Source of the DNA: JAWKOK01 sp963765875 | GTDB taxonomy: Bacteria; Chloroflexota; Anaerolineae; Caldilineales; Caldilineaceae | DNA: 64,000 bases | Reading direction: 5' to 3' | Assembly (NCBI GenBank): GCA_963765875.1 | Contig: CAVXYK010000013.1 | Span: forward strand, 1-64,000 | Part shown: piece by piece, positions 37,339 to 44,189 of the stretch | Numbering within the stretch: the first letter of the stretch is position 1 | Layout: the number at the start of each line of letters is the position of its first letter | The notes under the pieces: generated by a model | Told to the model about the DNA's origin: nothing | What the model saw: the letters and a program-made list of their open reading frames with translations, nothing else | Databases searched by the model: none | Program-made: the position numbers and the translations under genes

Positions 37339-37373
37339 CCTAAGAGGGCTGACTGAAGGGAAAACAAAGGCAT

Positions 37374-39365
37374 ATGTTTTCGAAATCCATCATGCGAACC
37401 GGCTCAGAGCAGCCATTGCCGACCCAAGTGCCGCTTCGCGCCGGTCCGCTCTCGTTGGTCTACGAGTACGGCGATCTTCGCTATGTCAAATTTGGCGAAC
37501 GGGAACTCCTACGTCGCATCTACGTAGCCGTGCGCGATCACAACTGGGACACAATCCACCCCGTGATCTCCGGCCTGGAGATGCAGATCAATGACGCATC
37601 ATTCGCCATCGCCTACACTGCCCGGCATCAGCAGGGCGATGTTGACTTTCTGTGGCGGGCCAACATCTCTGGCGCCGACGACGGGAGCATCGAGTTTTGC
37701 ATGGATGGTGAAGCGCTCAGTACCTTCCGACGCAACCGCATCGGTTTCTGCGTGCTGCATCCCATGAGTTGCGCCGGTGAGAAGGTCACCATCGAACATA
37801 CGGACGGCTCGAGGGAAGAAAGCCGTTTCCCGATCCAGATCGCGCCACAGTTGGAGATCGACGGCACGATTCGACCGGTCTATCCGTTCGCAGATATGAG
37901 GGTCCTCACTCATCAGGTCACGCCTGACCTGTCGGCCAAGGTCACGCTCTCGGGCGACATCTTCGAAATGGAGGATCAACGCAACTGGACCGATGCCTCC
38001 TACAAGACCTACAGCACGCCGCTGGAGTTGTCGTTCCCGGTAGAGGTGATGACTGGGACGCGGGTGGCGCAGTCAGTGACGTTGACGCTGGACAATGCAA
38101 AGACCGAAGCCCGAAAGACCGAAGATCCGGCAGACGACAATGTTGTGACAATTGTTGTTGACCGTGACAGCACAAAGGCGGTACCGGCGATTGGACTTGG
38201 CATGGCCAGCCATGGCCAGCCGCTGACAGAGCGAGAGACCGAGCGGCTGCGTGCGCTCAATCTGAGCCATCTGCGTGTCGACCTGTCGCCGGCCGAGCCG
38301 GGCTATGGCGAACGCCTTGGCCTGGCGACGTCGCAGGCCAGGGAACTGGGCGTGGAACTGGAGGTCGCTCTCTTCGTGGGCGATGACGCGGCAGACGAAA
38401 TCGCCGCATTACGTGAGCAACTCGATCTTCTGGCGATGCCCGTCTGCCGCTGGCTGATCTTTCATCGCGATCAGCCGGTCACGCCGTCCGACCTGGTTGA
38501 TCTGGCACGGCAGCATCTTGAGTCCTACAAACCGTCTGCACTGTTTGGCGCAGGCAGCAATGCCTACTTCGCCGAGATCAACCGCAGCCGTCCGGATATG
38601 AGCAACATCGACTTCATCACCTACTCGCTCAATCCGCAGGTCCACGCCTTTGACAACGCTTCGTTGGTTGAGACGCTTGAAGCCCAGGCCGCCACTGTGC
38701 AGAGCGCTCGACACTTCGCCGATGACAAAGGCATCGTCGTCAGTCCAGTGACACTACTGCCCCGCTTCAACCCAAACGCTACCGGACCCGAGCCTGAGCC
38801 GGAGCCTGGCGCATTGCGACCCCAGGTCGATCCCCGCCAGATGTCGCTCTTCGGCGCAGCGTGGACGGTCGGCAGCGTCAAGCATCTGCTCGACAGCGGT
38901 GTTGAAGCCGTCACCTACTTCGAGACCACGGGTTGGCGCGGGGTGCTGGAGCAGGAAATAGGCTGTCCGCTCCCGTCGGTCTTCCGTTCAGAGCCGGGCA
39001 TGACCTTCCCGCTCTACCATGTGCTGGCTGACGTGGGCGAGTTTGCCGGTGGCCAGATCTTGGCCGTCACAACATCTGACGTGCTGAGTGTCGATGGCCT
39101 TGCCCTGCGACAGGGCGATGACGTAATGCTCCTTGTCGCCAACTTCACCCCATATTCGCAGCAGGTCCGAATCGAGGGTCTGGGGTCGTCGGGCCGCCTC
39201 CGACTGTTGGATGAGTCTTCATTTGATGCCGCCACTGGCTCGCCGCAGCAGTATCGACAAGAAACGCGTCCGGTTGCTGCGAATGGGGGTCGATTCACCC
39301 TGGACCTCGGGCCATACAACGTCGCCCGCATCGATATGAATGTGAGGATGGATGAATCGAAATGA
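37374..39365 (+). CDS. apnL: D-apionate lactonase
   Basis: 663 residues in three parts. The N-terminal beta domain includes FGERELLRRIYVAVRDHNWD, FCMDGEALSTFRRNRIGFCV, LHPMSCAG and FEMEDQRNWTDASYKTYSTP. A central TIM-barrel-like domain follows (LSHLRVDLSPAEPGYGERLG, DFITYSLNPQVHAFDN, PVTLLPRFNPNA). The C-terminal beta domain ends LGPYNVARIDMNV. The RNRIGFCVLHP and EMEDQRNWTDAS stretches are characteristic of the D-apionate lactonase family as I recall it. The enzyme opens D-apionolactone to D-apionate. It is followed by the RLP, DUF1537 kinase and oxidoisomerase genes, which is the described pathway set. The gene is intact. Confidence 0.85.
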   Translation: MFSKSIMRTGSEQPLPTQVPLRAGPLSLVYEYGDLRYVKFGERELLRRIYVAVRDHNWDTIHPVISGLEMQINDASFAIAYTARHQQGDVDFLWRANISGADDGSIEFCMDGEALSTFRRNRIGFCVLHPMSCAGEKVTIEHTDGSREESRFPIQIAPQLEIDGTIRPVYPFADMRVLTHQVTPDLSAKVTLSGDIFEMEDQRNWTDASYKTYSTPLELSFPVEVMTGTRVAQSVTLTLDNAKTEARKTEDPADDNVVTIVVDRDSTKAVPAIGLGMASHGQPLTERETERLRALNLSHLRVDLSPAEPGYGERLGLATSQARELGVELEVALFVGDDAADEIAALREQLDLLAMPVCRWLIFHRDQPVTPSDLVDLARQHLESYKPSALFGAGSNAYFAEINRSRPDMSNIDFITYSLNPQVHAFDNASLVETLEAQAATVQSARHFADDKGIVVSPVTLLPRFNPNATGPEPEPEPGALRPQVDPRQMSLFGAAWTVGSVKHLLDSGVEAVTYFETTGWRGVLEQEIGCPLPSVFRSEPGMTFPLYHVLADVGEFAGGQILAVTTSDVLSVDGLALRQGDDVMLLVANFTPYSQQVRIEGLGSSGRLRLLDESSFDAATGSPQQYRQETRPVAANGGRFTLDLGPYNVARIDMNVRMDESK

Positions 39366-39446
39366 TCAATGGTGGTCCCTGTAGGTCGGAATGGCATGCC
39401 GCCCGGTCTTGGCGGCTTAGGCCAATCCAAGGGAATGATTCTCCCA

Positions 39447-39513
39447 AAGTCCCCGGCACTGCCCAGCTGAAGTCTGGTCAAGAGATCCCGTTTGTGGGCA
39501 GTGCCGGGGACTT
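39447..39513. repeat. GTGCCGGGGAC-family palindrome inside the apiose operon
   Basis: The arms AAGTCCCCGGCACTGCCCA (39447-39465) and its complement (39495-39513) are perfect over 19 bp. The whole 67 bp is about 85% identical to the element at 44064-44129, in the same orientation. It lies in the 293-bp gap between the lactonase and RLP genes, which otherwise shows nothing. The hairpin may process or attenuate the message. Confidence 0.7.
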
Positions 39514-39658
39514 GCACTGGCGAACCTTTGTTTCTGGAGCAGCCTTAGCCAAGCAGGCGACAGTCGAATCCATCGCTGCAAGGTGAGTCGCGCCGTTAAA
39601 TTGACGCCAGGCAACCATTACGAACCCAATACATCGAACAACCACGGAATCGAAAACA

Positions 39659-40921
39659 ATGGACCATCGCATTCTCGCAACCTACCAGATCGAAACGGCA
39701 CACCCTTTGGAGCAGGCGGCGGCAGCTATGGCCGGCGAACAATCATCCGGTACTTTTGTGGCATTGCCCGGCGAGACCGATGAACTGCGCAGTCGTCATG
39801 GCGCTGAGGTCGTGCGCATCACGCCGTTGGAGACGGTCACTGAACCAAGCTTGCCTGGCGCGCGTCCGCCCAAAGGCGATGCCGAGGCGAATCCGATCCA
39901 ACGCGCCGAGGTCGTAATCTCGTTTCCGTTCGACAACATCGGACCTTCACTGCCCAATCTGATGACCATGGTCGCGGGTAACCTTTTTGAATTGGGCCAC
40001 TTTTCCGGCTTGCGACTGATGGACATCGATCTGCCGCAGCCCTTTGCCGATGCCTATCCAGGCCCTCAATTCGGCATCGACGGCACACGGCAATTGACCG
40101 GCGTATACGACCGACCGCTGATCGGCACCATCATCAAGCCCAGTGTCGGCCTCTCGCCCGCTGAGACTGCCGATTTGGTCGACACGCTGACCGGGGCCGG
40201 GCTGGACTTTGTCAAGGATGATGAACTCATCGCCGGCCCGGCCTACTCGACCCTCGAGGCGCGCACCCGGGCCGTGATGCCCGTCATTGAACGCCACGCG
40301 GCGCGTACGGGACGTAAGCCGATGTACGCTTTCAACATTACCGGCGATCTGGACGAGATGCGCCGCCATCATGATGTCGTGCTCGCGGCCGACGGCACCT
40401 GCATCATGGTCAGCCTCAACAGCGTTGGCCTGACCGGGCTGATCGCCCTTCGCAAGCACAGCCAATTGCCGATCCATGGCCACCGCAACGGCTGGGGTGC
40501 GTTGTCGCGCCATCCGCTGCTCGGCTTATCGTACGTGGCCTGGCAGAAGTTCTGGCGCTTGGCCGGCGTGGACCACATGCACGTCAATGGCCTGCGCAAC
40601 AAATTCTGCGAGGACGATGACTCCGTGATCGAGTCGGCACGCGCCTGTCTGACGCCCATGCTTGGCGGCTACACCGTCATGCCAGTCTTCTCGTCCGGCC
40701 AATGGGCGGGCCAAGCGCCCGATACCTACGAGGCGTTGGACAGCGTTGATCTGATGTATCTGGCCGGCGGCGGCATCATCGGTCACCCAGGCGGGCCTGC
40801 GGCGGGCGCGCTCAGCTTGCGTCAGGCCTGGCAAGCGGCCACGATGGGTGTCTCGCTGGAGCAGTACGCGACGACCCATTCCGAATTGCGGGAGGCATTG
40901 GAGAAATATGGCTCACTCTAA
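39659..40921 (+). CDS. RuBisCO-like protein acting on 3-oxo-isoapionate 4-phosphate (OiaX/OiaT type)
   Basis: 420 residues with the RuBisCO large-subunit layout. The catalytic barrel holds GTIIKPSVGLSP, the carbamylation motif FVKDDE, PIHGHRNGWG and HMHVNG. The second lysine of KPK is serine, and loop 6 reads GLRNKF rather than GKLEG, so it should not fix CO2. In described D-apiose pathways, RLPs act on 3-oxo-isoapionate 4-phosphate. OiaX decarboxylates it to L-erythrulose 1-phosphate; OiaT is a transcarboxylase/hydrolase giving 3-phosphoglycerate and glycolate. Sequence alone does not tell me which applies. The stop overlaps the kinase start by 14 nt. Confidence 0.8.
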   Translation: MDHRILATYQIETAHPLEQAAAAMAGEQSSGTFVALPGETDELRSRHGAEVVRITPLETVTEPSLPGARPPKGDAEANPIQRAEVVISFPFDNIGPSLPNLMTMVAGNLFELGHFSGLRLMDIDLPQPFADAYPGPQFGIDGTRQLTGVYDRPLIGTIIKPSVGLSPAETADLVDTLTGAGLDFVKDDELIAGPAYSTLEARTRAVMPVIERHAARTGRKPMYAFNITGDLDEMRRHHDVVLAADGTCIMVSLNSVGLTGLIALRKHSQLPIHGHRNGWGALSRHPLLGLSYVAWQKFWRLAGVDHMHVNGLRNKFCEDDDSVIESARACLTPMLGGYTVMPVFSSGQWAGQAPDTYEALDSVDLMYLAGGGIIGHPGGPAAGALSLRQAWQAATMGVSLEQYATTHSELREALEKYGSL

Positions 40922-42278
40922 TCTGTTGATGACCTACTACGGCGACGATCTCACCGGTTCGACCGATGCCATGGAGGGACTGACGCTTAACGGAGTCCCG
41001 ACTGCGCTCTTTCTGGAGCCGCCCACGCTCGAACAGTTGAGCGGTCGTTTTGAGAATCTTCGCGCCGTAGGTGTGGCCGGCATCAGCCGCACCATGAATC
41101 CAGCCCAGATGGATGAAGCGTTGGTCCCTGCATTCGAAGCGTTGCAGCGCCTGGGTGCTCCGCTGTGCCACTACAAGGTCTGCTCAACCTTCGACTCCTC
41201 GCCGACGGTTGGCAGCATCGGACATGCGACTGACATCGGTCATGATGTCTTCAGCTCCGACTTCACGCCCATGCTTGTGGCCGCGCCTTCGTTGGGCCGG
41301 CACATGGCCTTTGGCAACCTCTTCGCCACGGTCGGCGACACAACCTACCGGCTGGATCGTCACCCCACCATGAGCCGGCACCCCATCACACCCATGGCCG
41401 AGGCCGACCTGCGGTTGCATCTGGCCCAACAGACGGACAAGACGATCGGCCTCATCGATCTGTTGCACCTGGCCGAGGGTGACGCAGCGCTCGACGCAAG
41501 GCTGTCGGCGTTGCGAGCCGATGGAGCCGAGATCATTCTCTTCGACACCGTGAGCGATGAACACTTGACCCGCGTCGGACGACTGATCTGGAACCGAACC
41601 GGCGACCAGACGCTCTTCGTCGTCGGCTCATCGGGCGTCGAATATGCCCTCACGGCTTGGTGGCAACAGACCGGCGAGATCGAGAAACCCGCTCCCCGCC
41701 CCACGCCCCCCGCAGTCGCCCAGCTGATCGTCATGTCCGGCAGCGCTGCGCCGGTGACCGCCGCGCAGATAGAGTGGGCGATTGGCCAGGGCTACGCCGG
41801 GCTGCGGCTGGACACGGAGCGTCTGCTCGACCCGGCGACCGAAACAGAGACCCTGGAAGCCACTGTACGGCAGGCGTTGAACGCTCTGGGGACGGGGCAG
41901 AGCGTCGTGCTCTACGCTGCGCTCGGTCCGGATGATCCTGCCATTTCAGCGACTCGCGCCATTGCCGAGAAAGAGGGACTGGACGCTGCGGCCGCAGGCA
42001 GCAAACTGGCGCTGCTTCAGGGCGAAATCTTGCGGCGTCTGTTGCTGGAGACCGGCTTGCGTCGCACCTGCGTGACCGGCGGCGACTCGTCGGGCCATGC
42101 TGCGCGCCAGCTCGGTATTGTCGCTTTGGAGGTGCTCACCCCCATCGCACCCGGAGCGCCACTCTGCCGCGCAACAACGAATGATCCATCGCTCGACGGA
42201 CTGCAGCTCGCGCTCAAGGGCGGGCAGAACGGACAAGTTGGGTACTTTGAATCGATACGAATTGGGGAGACGGACTGA
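40908..42278 (+). CDS. oiaK: DUF1537 four-carbon acid sugar kinase family, candidate 3-oxo-isoapionate kinase
   Basis: 456 residues. The start ATG at 40908 overlaps the RLP gene by 14 nt, so translation is coupled. The N-terminal domain begins YYGDDLTGSTDAMEGL, the standard DDxTGS motif of this kinase family. The C-terminal nucleotide-binding domain has VMSGSAAPVTAAQIEWA and CVTGGDSSGHAARQLGI. In D-apiose clusters this family phosphorylates 3-oxo-isoapionate before the RLP step. Other members act on erythronate, threonate or related acids, so the assignment rests on the neighbours. Confidence 0.8.
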   Translation: MAHSNLLMTYYGDDLTGSTDAMEGLTLNGVPTALFLEPPTLEQLSGRFENLRAVGVAGISRTMNPAQMDEALVPAFEALQRLGAPLCHYKVCSTFDSSPTVGSIGHATDIGHDVFSSDFTPMLVAAPSLGRHMAFGNLFATVGDTTYRLDRHPTMSRHPITPMAEADLRLHLAQQTDKTIGLIDLLHLAEGDAALDARLSALRADGAEIILFDTVSDEHLTRVGRLIWNRTGDQTLFVVGSSGVEYALTAWWQQTGEIEKPAPRPTPPAVAQLIVMSGSAAPVTAAQIEWAIGQGYAGLRLDTERLLDPATETETLEATVRQALNALGTGQSVVLYAALGPDDPAISATRAIAEKEGLDAAAAGSKLALLQGEILRRLLLETGLRRTCVTGGDSSGHAARQLGIVALEVLTPIAPGAPLCRATTNDPSLDGLQLALKGGQNGQVGYFESIRIGETD

Positions 42279-42423
42279 AGGATCGATACGTTGATTTTCC
42301 GGAACGGTCGGATTACCGCAGATTTTTTTTCGGAAGAATCCGCGGCAATCCGCCAAATCCGCTCGATCCGCGTATCTATTCGGACGAAGCATCTATCGCA
42401 AAAACGAATAGGGAGAGTATGAA

Positions 42424-43263
42424 ATGACGACGAAGGTTGCACTTTTAGGCGCCGGCGGCAAGATGGGCCGTCGTATCACCAACAATCTGAAGGACCTGCC
42501 GGAGTATGAGGTTCGCTACGTCGAGGTGAGTCCGGCCGGCATTGCCGCGCTAAAGGATCTCGGTGTTGACGTGACGCCGGAGGACGAGGCACTGTCCGGA
42601 GCGGACGCGGTGGTGTTGGCTGTGCCGGACCGGTTGATCGGTCGCATCAGCGCGCAGATCGTGCCCAAGCTAGAGAGCGGCACGATCGTTATTGGGCTGG
42701 ACCCGGCGGCAGGCTATGCGGATATCATGCCGGAGCGAGATGACATCACCTACTTCATTTCGCACCCTTGTCATCCGCCGGTCTTCAACGATGAGATCGA
42801 CCGGCTGGCCCAGACCGATTGGTTCGGCGGCGTCCACGCCAAGCAGAGCATCGTCAGCGCGCTGCACCAGGGATCTGAGGAACACTATGCTGTGGGCGAA
42901 GCGATTGCTGTGGCCATGTATGGCCCCATCATTCGCTCGCATCGGGTCACGACCGAGCAGATGGCGCTGCTGGAACCGGCGCTGGTCGAGACGCTGGCGG
43001 CCACCTGCGTCACTGTGATCCATGAGGGCATGGAACAGATCATTGACATGGGTGTTCCCGAAGCGGCCACGCGTGATTTTCTGATGGGTCACATCCGCAC
43101 AGAGCTGGCGATTGTTTTCGGAGAGGCTGGTTTCCCCTTCAGCGATGGAGCCATCCTCGCCATTGAGAAGGCCAAGGATCGCATCTTCTTGCCCGACTGG
43201 AAGGAGAACGTCTTCGAAATCGACAATGTGAAACGCAGCGTGGAGGAGATTACCGGGGCGTAG
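42424..43263 (+). CDS. apnO: D-apionate oxidoisomerase (6PGDH-like)
   Basis: 279 residues from an ATG at 42424 with GGGAGAG 7 nt upstream. The N-terminal Rossmann domain (VALLGAGGKMGRRITNNL, ADAVVLAVPDRLIG) is followed by the segment FISHPCHPPVFND and an all-alpha C-terminal domain (GHIRTELAIVFGEAGFPFSD). This is the family described as D-apionate oxidoisomerase, which converts D-apionate to 3-oxo-isoapionate with NAD. The 145 bp after the kinase gene hold only short AATCCGC repeats. A hairpin terminator lies 32 nt after the stop, closing the cluster. Confidence 0.8.
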   Translation: MTTKVALLGAGGKMGRRITNNLKDLPEYEVRYVEVSPAGIAALKDLGVDVTPEDEALSGADAVVLAVPDRLIGRISAQIVPKLESGTIVIGLDPAAGYADIMPERDDITYFISHPCHPPVFNDEIDRLAQTDWFGGVHAKQSIVSALHQGSEEHYAVGEAIAVAMYGPIIRSHRVTTEQMALLEPALVETLAATCVTVIHEGMEQIIDMGVPEAATRDFLMGHIRTELAIVFGEAGFPFSDGAILAIEKAKDRIFLPDWKENVFEIDNVKRSVEEITGA

Positions 43264-43294
43264 AGCAGGTGAGAGATTCCAGCATCCGGCCTGA

Positions 43295-43329
43295 GATTGA
43301 GAGATTGGGTACTTGCCAATCTCTCAATC
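43295..43329. terminator. Hairpin terminator after apnO
   Basis: GATTGAGAGATTGG (43295-43308) and its exact complement (43316-43329) form a 14-bp stem with a 7-nt loop, followed by TTCCTTTCC. It stands between the convergent apnO and BON genes and could serve both. Confidence 0.65.
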
Positions 43330-43372
43330 TTCCTTTCCATGTCTAGCGGAGAACGATAAGATGCCTCCTCTT

Positions 43373-43633
43373 CTAGCGAATGCTGAGTTCGTTCACTAAA
43401 CCGTCGATCTTCAATCCTGCGTCCCGCAGCGAACTGCGCACAACACCCTCAATGCGGTCCTTCTCCGGCTTCTTGTGCACGAATCCACTGAGCGTAACGA
43501 CGCCCTTTTCGCTCGAGACATCTACATCCTTCCAGTCATCAATCAGGGGGTCTTCGGCAATGGCTGTCTCGGCACGGTGGACGATCTCTTCATCGTTATA
43601 CTTAGTGCGTGTGAATCGAGTGAAGATTCCCAT
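43373..43633 (-). CDS. BON-domain protein
   Basis: 86 residues, nearly the whole a single BON domain (EEIVHRAETAIAEDPLIDDW, VDVSSEKGVVTLSGFV, VVRSSLRDAGLKIDGLVNEL). AAGGAGA lies before the ATG at 43633. BON domains bind membranes or are periplasmic/osmotic-stress partners. There is no signal peptide, so this copy is probably cytoplasmic. A GGCTACA double box 114 bp upstream matches the one before the exported protein at 35167. Confidence 0.8.
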   Translation of the reverse strand: MGIFTRFTRTKYNDEEIVHRAETAIAEDPLIDDWKDVDVSSEKGVVTLSGFVHKKPEKDRIEGVVRSSLRDAGLKIDGLVNELSIR

Positions 43634-43746
43634 TTCCCGATCTCCTTCTGAACGCTTGGCGACAATGCCAACAGTGATCCCATCTCAGGTCTGTTTTCAG
43701 TGAACCGATTCATCCTGAGCAACAGCTACGATCATACGATCAAGAT

Positions 43747-43764
43747 GGCTACAAAATGGCTACA
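43747..43764 (-). promoter_or_regulatory. Two-fold GGCTACA box upstream of the BON gene
   Basis: GGCTACA at 43747-43753 and 43758-43764 are 11 bp apart with an AAAT spacer. An imperfect AGCTACG at 43724 is one base out of phase. The unit is identical to the four-fold box at 35231-35270. Confidence 0.55.
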
Positions 43765-43877
43765 GTCCAGGAGGGGACATTTTTCGTCTGTAGGCATCGG
43801 GCAACCTGCGCACTTCCAATGTCGCGAGTAGGTTGTCTCTGCATAGTGAGGGAATCCTACACCGAGAAAATGAGTTG

Positions 43878-43935
43878 AAACGAACAGAGCTGACGTCGGC
43901 CACCCGGGAGTGGCCGACGTCAGCTCTGTTCGTTT
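43878..43935. repeat. Perfect 26-bp hairpin
   Basis: Two exact 26-bp complementary arms (AAACGAACAGAGCTGACGTC... at 43878-43903 and its complement at 43910-43935) flank a 6-nt loop CCGGGA. The arms hold the inner palindrome GACGTC. No gene overlaps it. Elsewhere in 43634-44189 I see only the GGCTACA box and the repeat at 44064. Confidence 0.75.
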
Positions 43936-44063
43936 GCGGACTGCGTTCACTTGCAAGTTTACGAGAGAAAATGATGCCCTGGCACGTAGACTGCGGCCCA
44001 TGAATAGGCCTATTCCAGTGCTAATTTGTGAAGGCTGCTCCAAGAAAATAGGTGTCCCACCGC

Positions 44064-44129
44064 AAGTCCCCGGTACGGCCCAGTTGAAGTTAGGTCAGCA
44101 GATCCCGTCCGTGGGCCGTGCCGGGGACT
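44064..44129. repeat. GTGCCGGGGAC-family palindrome
   Basis: The arms CAAGTCCCCGGTACGGCCCA region (44064-44082) and TGGGCCGTGCCGGGGACT (44112-44129) pair with one mismatch. The interior (GAAGTTAGGTCAGCAGATCC) matches the element at 39447-39513. It lies 60 bp after the cytochrome stop. Confidence 0.7.
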
Positions 44130-44189
44130 CTGGGAGAGTCACTTCTTTGTAACCAGCAGGTCACATGTCTTGATGCAGGCTCATCGCTC

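Noticed and set aside
39659..40921. RuBisCO and carbon fixation
   Set aside because: The second active-site lysine (KPK) and the loop-6 GKLEG lysine are missing, and the neighbours are D-apionate enzymes. It is a RuBisCO-like protein, not a CO2-fixing enzyme.
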